Origin: Pseudomonas wadenswilerensis
Lineage (GTDB): Bacteria > Pseudomonadota > Gammaproteobacteria > Pseudomonadales > Pseudomonadaceae
Assembly (NCBI RefSeq): GCF_900497695.1
Contig: NZ_UIDD01000005.1
Location: forward strand, 265,051-329,050
Reading direction: 5' to 3'
DNA: 64,000 nt
Position 1 is the first letter of the stretch. Every line of letters starts with the position of its first letter. Positions 1 through 8,431 of the stretch are shown here, in pieces. Made by a program: the position numbers and the translations under genes. The notes under the pieces were generated by a model. That model was given only the letters and a program-made list of their open reading frames with translations. It was not told where the DNA came from and did not search any database.

Positions 1-2
1 GT

Positions 3-782
3 ATGAGTTCGGAACTGAGCGCCAACCTGGTCGCCCTCAACACCATCGTCTACCGCGAAGTGCGTCGTTTCACCCGGATCTGGCCGCAGACCCTGCTGCC
101 CCCGGCGATCACCATGGTCCTGTACTTCGTGATCTTTGGTAACCTGATCGGCCGTCAGATCGGCGACATGGGCGGCTTTACCTACATGGAGTACATCGTG
201 CCGGGGCTGATCATGATGTCGGTGATCACCAACTCCTACGGCAACGTGGTGTCGAGCTTTTTCGGGAGCAAGTTCCAGCGCTCGATCGAGGAGTTGATGG
301 TGTCGCCGGTGTCGCCGCACACCATCCTCGTCGGCTACACCCTGGGCGGCGTGTTGCGCGGCCTGGCGGTGGGGGTGATCGTGACCTTGCTGTCGTTGTT
401 CTTCACCGACCTGCAGGTGCATCACCTGGGCGTGACCATAGTCGTGGTGCTGCTGACGGCGACGATTTTCTCGCTGTTGGGCTTCATCAACGCCGTGTTC
501 GCACGCAATTTCGATGATATCTCGATCATTCCGACCTTCGTGCTCACGCCGTTGACCTACCTGGGTGGGGTGTTCTACTCGATTACCCTGCTGCCGCCAT
601 TCTGGCAGACCGTGTCGATGGCCAACCCGGTGCTGCACATGGTCAACTCGTTCCGCTATGGCATTCTCGGCGTGTCGGATATCCGTATTGGCGTCGCCAT
701 CAGCTTCATGCTGGTCGCCACTGCGGTACTGTACGTCGGATGCGCGCGCCTACTGGTCAGCGGGCGAGGAATGCGCACCTGA
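3..782 (+). CDS. ABC-2 type transporter permease (YadH-like)
   Basis: This 259-residue protein is an inner-membrane permease of the ABC-2 family. It has an N-terminal cytoplasmic stretch followed by about six hydrophobic segments, starting near residue 30 (LLPPAITMVLYFVIFG). The motif YMEYIVPGLIMM and the NPVLHMVNSFRYG segment near the C-terminus are typical of YadH/NodJ-like permeases. The ATPase partner is normally encoded just upstream and would lie outside the window. The ATG at position 3 gives a full-length protein, so the gene looks complete. The substrate cannot be told from sequence. Its last 33 bases overlap the end of the convergent DUF2062 gene. Confidence 0.85.
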   Translation: MSSELSANLVALNTIVYREVRRFTRIWPQTLLPPAITMVLYFVIFGNLIGRQIGDMGGFTYMEYIVPGLIMMSVITNSYGNVVSSFFGSKFQRSIEELMVSPVSPHTILVGYTLGGVLRGLAVGVIVTLLSLFFTDLQVHHLGVTIVVVLLTATIFSLLGFINAVFARNFDDISIIPTFVLTPLTYLGGVFYSITLLPPFWQTVSMANPVLHMVNSFRYGILGVSDIRIGVAISFMLVATAVLYVGCARLLVSGRGMRT

Positions 783-1292
783 TTGCTTGACCTTGCGCCG
801 GCGCCACTGCCGGCCTACCCACCAGCGCCAGTAGAGCATGGTCAGGCAGTAGGCGAGGGCGCCGAGCAACACGCCACACACCACCGAACCGAGCAAGAAC
901 GGCTGCCACAAGGTCGACAGCTGGTCGGTGATCCATTCGAAGGTCAGTTCTTCAGGCAGGGTGCGCGGCGGGATCTGCATCAGCCAGGCGCCCATCTGGT
1001 AGGTGCAGAAGAACACCGGCGGCATGGTGATCGGGTTGGTCAGCCACACCAGGCTGACCGCGATCGGCATGTTGCCGCGCACCATGATCGCCAGGCTGGC
1101 GGCCAGCAGCATCTGCATCGGAATCGGAATGAAGGCGGCGAACAGGCCGACGGCCATGGCGCGCGCAACCGAATGCCGGTTGAGGTGCCAGAGGTTGGGG
1201 TCGTGCAACAGCCGGCCGAGAAAGCGTAAGGATTTGTGTTCCCTGATGCTGGTCGGATCGGGCATGTAGCGTTTGAAGAGACGACGCGGCAT
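750..1292 (-). CDS. DUF2062 membrane protein
   Basis: This small membrane protein (180 residues) belongs to the DUF2062 family, whose function is unknown. The conserved region includes HSVARAMAVGLFAAFIPIP near residue 45 and a second hydrophobic span with WLTNPITMPPVFF. A third hydrophobic segment near residue 140 is followed by an arginine-rich tail (WWVGRQWRRRK). I chose the ATG at 1292 (MPRRLFKRYMPDP), the usual start of Pseudomonas homologues; an in-frame TTG 15 bases upstream is less likely. The gene is convergent with the ABC permease and divergent from comEC. Confidence 0.85.
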   Translation of the reverse strand: MPRRLFKRYMPDPTSIREHKSLRFLGRLLHDPNLWHLNRHSVARAMAVGLFAAFIPIPMQMLLAASLAIMVRGNMPIAVSLVWLTNPITMPPVFFCTYQMGAWLMQIPPRTLPEELTFEWITDQLSTLWQPFLLGSVVCGVLLGALAYCLTMLYWRWWVGRQWRRRKVKQSGAHSSPADQ

Positions 1293-1435
1293 GTGGGGTC
1301 TCGGCAATCTGAAGGGTGCCAGTATGCACGGATTCTAAAACTGCCTTATTCAGACTTTGTGACAATTATTTAGCGAGCTGTTGCTGTCGCTGATCTAAGC
1401 CTCAGGGGGTGGTTTACTTCTGGAGCTTCACGCTT

Positions 1436-3658
1436 ATGCGCACAGGGATGTTGGCGCTTGCACTCGGGCTGATCAGCCTCGGGTTCCTACCGGTCTTGCC
1501 GTCCGTCTGGACACTTGTCCTGCTGACATTTATCGGGCTTTCCAGTCTGCCTTCAAGGCTCTGGCCAATCGGGCTGTTTCTGTTGGGACTGAGCTGGGCC
1601 TGTGTCTCGGCGCAATCGGCGCTGGATGAGCGCCTGGCACCGCAGCTCGATGGCCGTACCCTGTGGATAGAAGGCCGGGTCACCGGCTTGCCGGAGCAGG
1701 GGGCGCGCTCGGTGCGGTTCGAGTTGAGCGACGCCGAGTCGCGTCGCGGACAATTGCCGCCACGGCTGCAGCTCAGCTGGTTCGGTGGGCCAGCGGTCAA
1801 CAGCGGTGAATATTGGCGATTGGCCGTCAGCCTCAAACGCCCCTCTGGCTTGCTCAATCCTCACGGCCCGGATCAGGAAGCCAGCCTGTTGGCGCGACGT
1901 ATCGGCGCGACCGGTAGTGTCAAGGCCGGGGAACGTCTGCTGCCAGCGACAGCGGCATGGCGTGATGGCCTGCGCCAGCGCTTGCTGGCGGTCGATGCCC
2001 AGGGCCGAGAGGCGACGCTGGTGGCGTTGATTCTGGGCGATGGTGGCGGGTTGGCGCGGCAAGACTGGCAAGTGCTGCAGGCTACCGGCACGGTGCACTT
2101 GCTGGTGATATCTGGTCAGCACGTGGGCCTGCTGGCCGGGCTGGTGTACGCCTTGATTGCCGGGCTTGCGCGCCTGGGCTGGTGGCCGCAAAGGCTGCCC
2201 TGGCTGCCTTGGGCGTGTGCGCTGGCATTTGCCGCGGCGCTGGCCTACGGCTTGCTGGCCGGTTTTCAGGTGCCGGTGCAGCGGGCGTGCATGATGCTAG
2301 CCATGGTGCTGCTCTGGCGCCTGCGTTTTCGCCACCTGGGCGTTGGCTTACCGCTGTTGCTGGCGCTGAATGCGGTGCTGCTGTGGGAGCCACTGGCCAG
2401 CTTGCAGCCAGGTTTCTGGCTGTCATTCATGGCCGTGGCCATTCTGATCTTCACCTTCAGCGGCCGCCTTGGCGCCTGGAACCCCTGGCTGGCCTGGAGT
2501 CGCGCCCAGTGGTTGATCGCCATCGGCTTGTTGCCGGTGTTGCTGGCGCAAGGTTTGCCGGTGAGCCTGACGGCACCACTGATCAACCTGCTGGCAGTAC
2601 CGTGGATCAGTCTTGCTGTCTTGCCCTTGGCGTTGCTCGGCACCCTGTTGCTGCCCGTGCCGTATCTGGGGGAGGGGCTGCTATGGCTGGCTGGTGGCGT
2701 GCTCGATGGCTTGTTCCGCTTGCTGGCTGAAGTCGCTTTATGGCGACCGGCATGGCTACCTCAACCGCTGCCTTTCTGGGCCTGGTTATTGGTGTGCCTG
2801 GGGGCGTTCCTGCTGCTGTTGCCGCGCGGCTTGCCTATGCGGGTGCTCGGCTGGCCATTGCTACTGCTGGTAGTGTTTGCGCCGAGAGAGCGCGTGCCGG
2901 TGGGGCAGGTCGAGGTTTGGCAGCTCGATGTCGGCCAGGGGCTGGCTTTTGTTTTGCGCACCCGTCACCACGCCATGCTCTATGACGCGGGCCCCGCCAT
3001 GGGCGATTTCGATCTGGGTGAGAGGGTGGTGTTGCCCAGCTTGCGCAAGCTGGGTGTGCGCAAGCTTGACCTGATGTTGCTCAGTCATGCTGACGCCGAC
3101 CATGCCGGTGGTGCCCGCGCCGTGCAGCGCGGCTTGCCGGTGTTGCGGGTGCTTGGCGGGGAAGCCGCGGCCTTGCCTGAGGTGCTGAAGGCGCAGCCTT
3201 GCAGCAGTGGCGAACACTGGCAGTGGGACGGGGTGGGTTTTTCCCTCTGGCAATGGCATGAGGCCGGCGACAGCAACCAGGACTCCTGTGTGCTGCTGGT
3301 CGAGGCGCAAGGCGAGAAGCTGCTGCTGACCGGCGATCTCGATGCCCGTGGCGAGCGGGCGTGGGCGCGGGACTGGCAGGCGGGCCGGATCGACTGGCTG
3401 CAATCGCCCCATCACGGCAGCCGCAGCTCATCCAGCGAGGCCTTGTTGAAGGCGACTGCGCCGCGTGGCGTGCTGATCTCCCGCGGGCGTTACAACGCCT
3501 TCGGTCACCCTCACCCGGAGGTGATGGCACGCTATCGGACGCACGGTATCCAGGCCTACGACAATGTCGAGCACGGTGCGCTGCGCCTGCAACTGGGGGC
3601 GTTCGGCGAGCCGCAGGGCCTGCGCGCACAACGGCGTTTCTGGCGCGAACCGAGATGA
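1436..3658 (+). CDS. comEC: ComEC/Rec2 family DNA internalization protein
   Basis: This 740-residue polytopic membrane protein is the ComEC/Rec2 type, the inner-membrane channel for single-stranded DNA in natural transformation. The N-terminal third holds hydrophobic segments and the soluble DUF4131-like domain. The central competence domain follows, with TGTVHLLVISGQHVGLLAG near residue 225. The C-terminal third is a metallo-beta-lactamase-like domain with LLSHADADHAGG, the HxDxDH metal motif, followed by LLTGDLD and SPHHGSRSSS. I prefer the ATG at 1436 (MRTGMLALALGL) to an in-frame GTG at 1409. It is followed by exbB. Whether the strain is transformable is unknown. Confidence 0.9.
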   Translation: MRTGMLALALGLISLGFLPVLPSVWTLVLLTFIGLSSLPSRLWPIGLFLLGLSWACVSAQSALDERLAPQLDGRTLWIEGRVTGLPEQGARSVRFELSDAESRRGQLPPRLQLSWFGGPAVNSGEYWRLAVSLKRPSGLLNPHGPDQEASLLARRIGATGSVKAGERLLPATAAWRDGLRQRLLAVDAQGREATLVALILGDGGGLARQDWQVLQATGTVHLLVISGQHVGLLAGLVYALIAGLARLGWWPQRLPWLPWACALAFAAALAYGLLAGFQVPVQRACMMLAMVLLWRLRFRHLGVGLPLLLALNAVLLWEPLASLQPGFWLSFMAVAILIFTFSGRLGAWNPWLAWSRAQWLIAIGLLPVLLAQGLPVSLTAPLINLLAVPWISLAVLPLALLGTLLLPVPYLGEGLLWLAGGVLDGLFRLLAEVALWRPAWLPQPLPFWAWLLVCLGAFLLLLPRGLPMRVLGWPLLLLVVFAPRERVPVGQVEVWQLDVGQGLAFVLRTRHHAMLYDAGPAMGDFDLGERVVLPSLRKLGVRKLDLMLLSHADADHAGGARAVQRGLPVLRVLGGEAAALPEVLKAQPCSSGEHWQWDGVGFSLWQWHEAGDSNQDSCVLLVEAQGEKLLLTGDLDARGERAWARDWQAGRIDWLQSPHHGSRSSSSEALLKATAPRGVLISRGRYNAFGHPHPEVMARYRTHGIQAYDNVEHGALRLQLGAFGEPQGLRAQRRFWREPR

Positions 3659-3728
3659 CGACCTTCGGCAGATGAGCCCCCTGGGGTCCTATGGTAAAGT
3701 GGCGGACTTTTTTGAGGGGATGCTTACT

Positions 3729-4364
3729 GTGTGGGAATTGGTCAAGTCCGGTGGCTGGATGATGCTGCCGATCATTCTGAGCTCCATCGCTGCCATGGCG
3801 ATCGTCGCCGAGCGTCTCTGGACCTTGCGCGCCAGCCGGGTCACGCCACCGCACCTGCTTGGCCAGGTGTGGATGTGGATCAAGGACAAACAGCTCACCA
3901 GTGACAAGCTCAAGGCCCTGCGCGCCGACTCGCCGCTGGGTGAGATCCTTGCCGCGGGCCTGGCCAACTCGCGCCATGGCCGCGAAATCATGAAGGAATG
4001 CATCGAAGAGGCCGCCGCCCGGGTCATCCACGAACTGGAACGCTACATCAATGCCCTGGGCACCATCGCCGCCATGGCGCCGTTGCTCGGCCTGCTCGGC
4101 ACCGTGCTGGGCATGATCGATATCTTCAGTGCCTTCATGGGCACCGGCATGTCCACCAACGCCGCAGTACTGGCCGGTGGTATCTCCAAGGCGCTGATCA
4201 CCACGGCAGCCGGCCTGATGGTCGGTATCCCGGCGGTGTTCTTCCACCGTTTCCTGCAACGCCGTATCGATGAGCTGGTGGTTGGCATGGAGCAGGAAGC
4301 GATCAAGCTGGTCGAAGTGGTGCAGGGCGACCGCGATGTCGACCTGGCCGAGGGCAAGGCGTGA
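3729..4364 (+). CDS. exbB: ExbB/TolQ/MotA family proton channel protein
   Basis: This 211-residue inner-membrane protein is the proton-channel subunit of an ExbB-ExbD type energy transducer. It has one hydrophobic span near residue 12 (MMLPIILSSIAAMAIVAERL) and two more around residues 120-185 (APLLGLLGTVLGMIDIF; LITTAAGLMVGIPAVFFH). I chose the GTG at 3729 (Met-Trp-Glu-Leu) because GAGGGG at 3714-3719 is correctly spaced for it and directly abuts the in-frame ATG at 3720. The stop overlaps the start of exbD. Placed before lpxK, this pair is a conserved Pseudomonas arrangement; the protein it energises is unknown. Confidence 0.88.
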   Translation: MWELVKSGGWMMLPIILSSIAAMAIVAERLWTLRASRVTPPHLLGQVWMWIKDKQLTSDKLKALRADSPLGEILAAGLANSRHGREIMKECIEEAAARVIHELERYINALGTIAAMAPLLGLLGTVLGMIDIFSAFMGTGMSTNAAVLAGGISKALITTAAGLMVGIPAVFFHRFLQRRIDELVVGMEQEAIKLVEVVQGDRDVDLAEGKA

Positions 4365-4792
4365 AATTCCGGCGCAAGCCACGGGAGACCGTGGACATCA
4401 ACCTGGCCTCGTTGATCGACGTGGTGTTCATCCTGCTGTTGTTCTTCGTGGTCACCACCACCTTCACCCGCGAAACCCAGCTGCGCGTCGAACTGCCGGA
4501 GTCGGTAAGCGGCGCGCCGGCACCGGATTCGGAGCTCAAGCAACTGGACATCACCATCAGCGCCGATGGCGTCTACTCGGTGAACAACCACCTGTTGCCC
4601 AAGAGCGACCTGGCGACCCTGACCGAAGCCCTGCAGCAGGAATCCGCAGGTGATACCAAACTGCCGTTGTCGATCAGCGCCGACGGCAAGACCCCGCATC
4701 AGGCGGTGGTGACTGCCATGGATGCGGCCGGCAAGCTCGGTTTCAGCCAGTTGCGCATGACCACGGTCGAGGCGGCTCAGGGGACACCCTGA
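4361..4792 (+). CDS. exbD: ExbD/TolR family biopolymer transport protein
   Basis: ExbD-type partner of the preceding channel protein, 143 residues. It has a short cytoplasmic N-terminus, a single membrane span near residues 20-40 ([18 protein letters not shown]) with the conserved Asp of the family, and a periplasmic domain. The GTG start overlaps the exbB stop (GTGA), and its own stop overlaps the lpxK ATG (TGATG), which indicates translational coupling through the operon. Confidence 0.9.
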   Translation: MKFRRKPRETVDINLASLIDVVFILLLFFVVTTTFTRETQLRVELPESVSGAPAPDSELKQLDITISADGVYSVNNHLLPKSDLATLTEALQQESAGDTKLPLSISADGKTPHQAVVTAMDAAGKLGFSQLRMTTVEAAQGTP

Positions 4793-5802
4793 TGGCTTTT
4801 GCCGATCGCCTGCTCGATGCCTGGTACGCCGGGCATCCGGCCCTGGGGCTGCTGCGTCCGCTCGAAGCCCTCTATCGGCGGGTGGTGCTGGGCAAGCGCG
4901 CGCGTTTTCTCAGCGGTGAAAGCCAGAGTTACCGTGCGCCAGTGCCGGTGATCGTGGTGGGAAACATCACCGTCGGCGGTACCGGCAAGACCCCGATGAT
5001 CCTCTGGTTGATCGAGCATTGCCGCCAGCAAGGCCTGCGCGTCGGCGTGGTCAGCCGTGGTTATGGCGCCAAGCCGCCGCAGCTGCCGTGGCGCGTGCGT
5101 GCCGAGCAGAGCGCGGCCGAGGCGGGCGATGAGCCTTTGCTGATCGTTCAGCGCAGCGGCGTGCCGCTGATGATCGACCCGGACCGTTCGCGTGCGGTGC
5201 AAGCCTTGCTGGCCAGCGAGCCGCTGGACCTGATCCTCTGTGATGACGGCATGCAGCACTACCGTCTGGCCCGTGATCTGGAGCTGGTGCTGATCGACGC
5301 CGCCCGCGGCCTGGGCAATCGCCGCTGCCTGCCGGCCGGCCCCTTGCGCGAGCCGGTGGAGCGCTTGCAGGACGTCGATGCGGTGCTCTACAACGGCGCC
5401 ACGGCGGACCGGGCAGATGGTTTTGCCTTTGCCCTGCAGCCCACCGCGCTGGTCAATCTGCGCAGTGGCGAGCGTCACGGCCTCGACTGTTTTCCGCCCG
5501 GCCAGGCCCTGCACGCAGTGGCCGGCATTGGTAACCCGCAACGTTTCTTCAATACCCTGCAGGGGCTAAACTGGCGGCCTGTGCCACACCCTTTTGCCGA
5601 TCATGCCGAGTACAGCGAGCAGGCCCTGAGCTTCACCCCTGCGCTGCCTTTGGTCATGACCGAGAAGGACGCGGTCAAATGCCGCGCCTTCGCTGCCGAC
5701 GACTGGTGGTACCTTGCGGTCGATGCTGTGCCTTCGCCAGCCTTCCAGGCCTGGTTCGATGCTCAGCTTGCACGCTTGCTGCCCGGGTCGCGGCCCTCCT
5801 GA
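4792..5802 (+). CDS. lpxK: Tetraacyldisaccharide 4'-kinase
   Basis: LpxK phosphorylates the 4' position of the lipid A disaccharide precursor on the inner face of the inner membrane. The 336-residue length fits the family. A P-loop, [12 protein letters not shown], is near residue 55, preceded by an N-terminal membrane-associating helix. Further conserved blocks are [36 protein letters not shown] and, near the C-terminus, [10 protein letters not shown]. It lies in an envelope-biogenesis operon with kdsB and murB downstream. Confidence 0.95.
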   Translation: MAFADRLLDAWYAGHPALGLLRPLEALYRRVVLGKRARFLSGESQSYRAPVPVIVVGNITVGGTGKTPMILWLIEHCRQQGLRVGVVSRGYGAKPPQLPWRVRAEQSAAEAGDEPLLIVQRSGVPLMIDPDRSRAVQALLASEPLDLILCDDGMQHYRLARDLELVLIDAARGLGNRRCLPAGPLREPVERLQDVDAVLYNGATADRADGFAFALQPTALVNLRSGERHGLDCFPPGQALHAVAGIGNPQRFFNTLQGLNWRPVPHPFADHAEYSEQALSFTPALPLVMTEKDAVKCRAFAADDWWYLAVDAVPSPAFQAWFDAQLARLLPGSRPS

Positions 5803-5840
5803 TTCGTTTCTTTTTCCGGCCACTGGCCTGAGGAATTTCC

Positions 5841-6026
5841 ATGGACACCAAATTGCTCGATATCCTTGCCTGCCCGATCTGCAAGGGCCCGCTCAAGCTC
5901 AGCGCCGACAAGACCGAGCTGATCAGCAAGGGTGCCGGTCTCGCCTACCCGATCCGCGACGGCATCCCGGTGATGCTTGAAAGCGAAGCCCGCACCCTGA
6001 CCGATGACGAGCGTCTGGACAAATGA
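5841..6026 (+). CDS. Trm112/YcaR family small protein
   Basis: This 61-residue protein of the Trm112/UPF0434 family sits between lpxK and kdsB, its usual place in gamma-proteobacteria. A CPIC motif at residues 11-14 and the block [16 protein letters not shown] are the conserved features. The bacterial function is not settled. Its stop overlaps the kdsB start by four bases (ATGA). Confidence 0.9.
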   Translation: MDTKLLDILACPICKGPLKLSADKTELISKGAGLAYPIRDGIPVMLESEARTLTDDERLDK

Positions 6027-6787
6027 GCCTGGCCTTTACCGTTGTGATTCCGGCGCGGCTGCGCTCCACGCGCTTGCCGGGCAAGCCATTGCTGCCGATC
6101 GCCGGCAAGCCGATGATCCAGCACGTCTGGGAACAGGCGCGCAGAAGCAGTGCCAGCCGCGTGGTAATTGCCACCGATGACGCGGGCATCTTCAAGGTCT
6201 GCGAGGCCTTCGGCGCCGAAGTGCTGATGACCCGCGAAGACCATGACTCCGGTACCGACCGCCTGGCCGAAGTGGCTGCCAAGCTGGGCCTGGCTGCCGA
6301 TGCCATCGTGGTCAACGTCCAGGGTGACGAGCCGCTGATTCCGCCGGTGATCATCGATCAGGTGGCGGCCAACCTGGCTGCCCATCCGGAGGCGGGTATC
6401 GCCACCCTGGCCGAACCGATCAGCGACGTCGAAGCGCTGTTCAACCCCAATGCGGTCAAGGTGGTCAGCGATTGCAACGGTCTGGCCCTGACCTTCAGCC
6501 GCGCACCGTTGCCCTGGGCGCGGGATGCCCTGGCGCAGAGCCGCGAGCAACTGCCGCAAGGTGTGCCGTACCGCCGTCATATCGGCATGTACGCCTACCG
6601 GGCCGGCTTCCTGCAGGATTTCGTCGCCTGGGGTCCGTGCTGGCTGGAGAAGACCGAATCGCTGGAACAACTGCGGGCCCTCTGGCATGGCGTGCGTATT
6701 CACGTTGCCGATGCCATCGATGCGCCGCCGGTGGGGGTCGACACCCCTGAAGACCTGGAGCGCGTACGGCGCTTGCTGGAGGCCTGA
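6023..6787 (+). CDS. kdsB: 3-deoxy-manno-octulosonate cytidylyltransferase
   Basis: KdsB activates Kdo with CTP to give CMP-Kdo for lipopolysaccharide inner-core synthesis in the cytosol. It has 254 residues, normal for the family. Conserved blocks are [16 protein letters not shown] near residue 7 (nucleotide-binding loop), [18 protein letters not shown] and [12 protein letters not shown]. The C-terminus carries [10 protein letters not shown] and [14 protein letters not shown]. Both ends overlap neighbouring genes by a few bases, so it is tightly co-transcribed. Confidence 0.96.
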   Translation: MSLAFTVVIPARLRSTRLPGKPLLPIAGKPMIQHVWEQARRSSASRVVIATDDAGIFKVCEAFGAEVLMTREDHDSGTDRLAEVAAKLGLAADAIVVNVQGDEPLIPPVIIDQVAANLAAHPEAGIATLAEPISDVEALFNPNAVKVVSDCNGLALTFSRAPLPWARDALAQSREQLPQGVPYRRHIGMYAYRAGFLQDFVAWGPCWLEKTESLEQLRALWHGVRIHVADAIDAPPVGVDTPEDLERVRRLLEA

Positions 6788-7251
6788 TGCGGGTTTTGTT
6801 CGTGTGCCTGGGCAATATCTGCCGCTCGCCCACCGCCGAAGGCGTGCTGCGTCAACAATTGCAGGCTGAAGGTCTGGGTGAGTTGATCGAAGTGGCGTCG
6901 GCCGGTACCGGTGACTGGCATGTCGGCAAGCAGCCGGATACCCGCACCTGCCGCACTGCGCGCATGCGTGGCTATGACTTGTCGCAACAGCGTGCGCAGC
7001 AGATCAAGGCCGCGCACTTCAATGAATGCGACCTGATCCTGGCCATGGACAAGAGCAATCTTGGCCATCTGCAGGCCATGCGCCCGGCCGGGGCCAAGGC
7101 CGAGCTGGACCTGTTCCTGCGCCGCTATGAAGGCGCGCTGGACGAGGTGCCGGATCCTTACTACGGCGCCGAGCAGGATTTCGAAGAGGTCCTCGACCTG
7201 ATCGAAGCCGCCTGCAGTCGTTTGGTCATCGAACTCAAGGGTCGTCTATGA
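6787..7251 (+). CDS. Low-molecular-weight protein-tyrosine phosphatase
   Basis: This 154-residue protein is a low-molecular-weight phosphotyrosine phosphatase. The P-loop VCLGNICRSP at residues 6-15 contains the Cys-X5-Arg catalytic signature, and VPDPYYG near residue 120 carries the general-acid aspartate. The ATG shares its first base with the kdsB stop. In Pseudomonas the gene is regularly placed between kdsB and murB; its natural substrate is not evident. Confidence 0.92.
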   Translation: MRVLFVCLGNICRSPTAEGVLRQQLQAEGLGELIEVASAGTGDWHVGKQPDTRTCRTARMRGYDLSQQRAQQIKAAHFNECDLILAMDKSNLGHLQAMRPAGAKAELDLFLRRYEGALDEVPDPYYGAEQDFEEVLDLIEAACSRLVIELKGRL

Positions 7252-8267
7252 GCGTGCAGTGGCAGCAACAGGTATCGCTCAAGCCGTATAACACCTTTGG
7301 CATCGATGTGAGGGCTCGGTACTTCACCGAAGCCCACAACGACGATGAGGTGCGTCAGGCGTTGGCCCAGGCGGGTGAGCAGGGTGTGCCGGTGCTGGTG
7401 GTGGGTGGCGGTAGCAACCTGCTGCTGACCGCCGATATCCAGGCGCTGGTGCTGCGCATGGCCAGCCGTGGCCTGCGCATCCTGACTGAGCACGGCGAGC
7501 GGGTTGTGGTCGAGGCCGAAGCTGGCGAACCCTGGCATCCGTTCGTGCAGTGGAGCTTGTCCCAGGGGCTGGCCGGGCTGGAGAACCTCAGTTTGATCCC
7601 CGGCACGGTGGGCGCTGCGCCGATGCAGAACATTGGCGCCTACGGTGTCGAGATCAAGGATGTGTTCGCCGGGCTTACCGCGCTGGATCGCCAGACCGGT
7701 GAACTGCGCGACTTCAGCCTGGAAGAGTGCGCCTTTGCCTACCGTGACAGCCTGTTCAAGCGTAATCCGGGGCGCTGGGTGATCCTGCGTGTGCGCTTTG
7801 CCTTGAGTCGGGTCATGCATGCCCATCTGGATTACGGCCCGGTGCGTCAGCGCCTGAGCGAGCAGGGCGTCAGTCAGCCGACCGCGCAAAACGTCAGTGA
7901 TGCGATTTGCAGCATTCGGCGAGAGAAACTGCCCGATCCGCTTGAGCTGGGTAATGCCGGGAGTTTCTTCAAGAACCCGGTGGTGGCTGCAGTGCTGGCC
8001 GACAGGATCCGTTTGCAGTATCCGGGGCTGGTGGCTTATCCACAGGCTGATGGCCAGTTCAAGCTGGCTGCCGGTTGGTTGATCGAGCAGGCGGGCTGGA
8101 AGGGCCATCGTGAAGGCGATGCCGGGGTGCACCGCTTGCAGTCGTTGGTGCTGGTCAATTATGGCCAGGCGACCGGGGTGCAGTTGCATCAGCTGGCGCA
8201 GAAAATCCAGGCCGATATCCTTGAGCGCTTCGGGGTTGAGCTGGAAATGGAGCCGAACCTGTACTGA
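7248..8267 (+). CDS. murB: UDP-N-acetylenolpyruvoylglucosamine reductase
   Basis: MurB reduces UDP-GlcNAc-enolpyruvate to UDP-MurNAc with FAD and NADPH, an early step of peptidoglycan synthesis. This is the type I (E. coli-like) form of about 340 residues. The FAD-binding part includes NTFGIDVRA, LVVGGGSNLLL and IPGTVGAAPMQNIGAYGVE; later blocks are FAYRDSLFK, GNAGSFFKNPVV and the C-terminal ELEMEPNLY. It overlaps the phosphatase gene by four bases and closes the operon before a REP and a bidirectional terminator. Confidence 0.96.
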   Translation: MSVQWQQQVSLKPYNTFGIDVRARYFTEAHNDDEVRQALAQAGEQGVPVLVVGGGSNLLLTADIQALVLRMASRGLRILTEHGERVVVEAEAGEPWHPFVQWSLSQGLAGLENLSLIPGTVGAAPMQNIGAYGVEIKDVFAGLTALDRQTGELRDFSLEECAFAYRDSLFKRNPGRWVILRVRFALSRVMHAHLDYGPVRQRLSEQGVSQPTAQNVSDAICSIRREKLPDPLELGNAGSFFKNPVVAAVLADRIRLQYPGLVAYPQADGQFKLAAGWLIEQAGWKGHREGDAGVHRLQSLVLVNYGQATGVQLHQLAQKIQADILERFGVELEMEPNLY

Positions 8268-8283
8268 ATACGCTGTGTTGTTC

Positions 8284-8375
8284 TGTGGGAGCGGGCTTGC
8301 CTCGCGATTGAGGTACAGGTGTTGCCTGCTGTGCTGGCTACACTGGCAATATCGCGGGGCAAGCCCGCTCCCACA
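8284..8375. repeat. REP palindrome pair
   Basis: Two inverted copies of a Pseudomonas REP lie downstream of murB: TGTGGGAGCGGGCTTGC at 8284 and its near complement GCAAGCCCGCTCCCACA ending at 8375. Such pairs sit between convergent genes and can stabilise the 3' end of the message. Confidence 0.85.
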
Positions 8376-8382
8376 GGCCATA

Positions 8383-8419
8383 AAAAAAGCCCCGCCAGTT
8401 ACCTGGCGGGGCTTTTTTT
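8383..8419. terminator. Bidirectional terminator, murB / rne
   Basis: An A-run, the stem GCCCCGCCAG, a TTA loop, the complementary arm CTGGCGGGGC and a T-run give an intrinsic terminator that works on both strands. It serves murB from the left and rne from the right. Confidence 0.93.
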
Positions 8420-8431
8420 CAGCCTGGATGA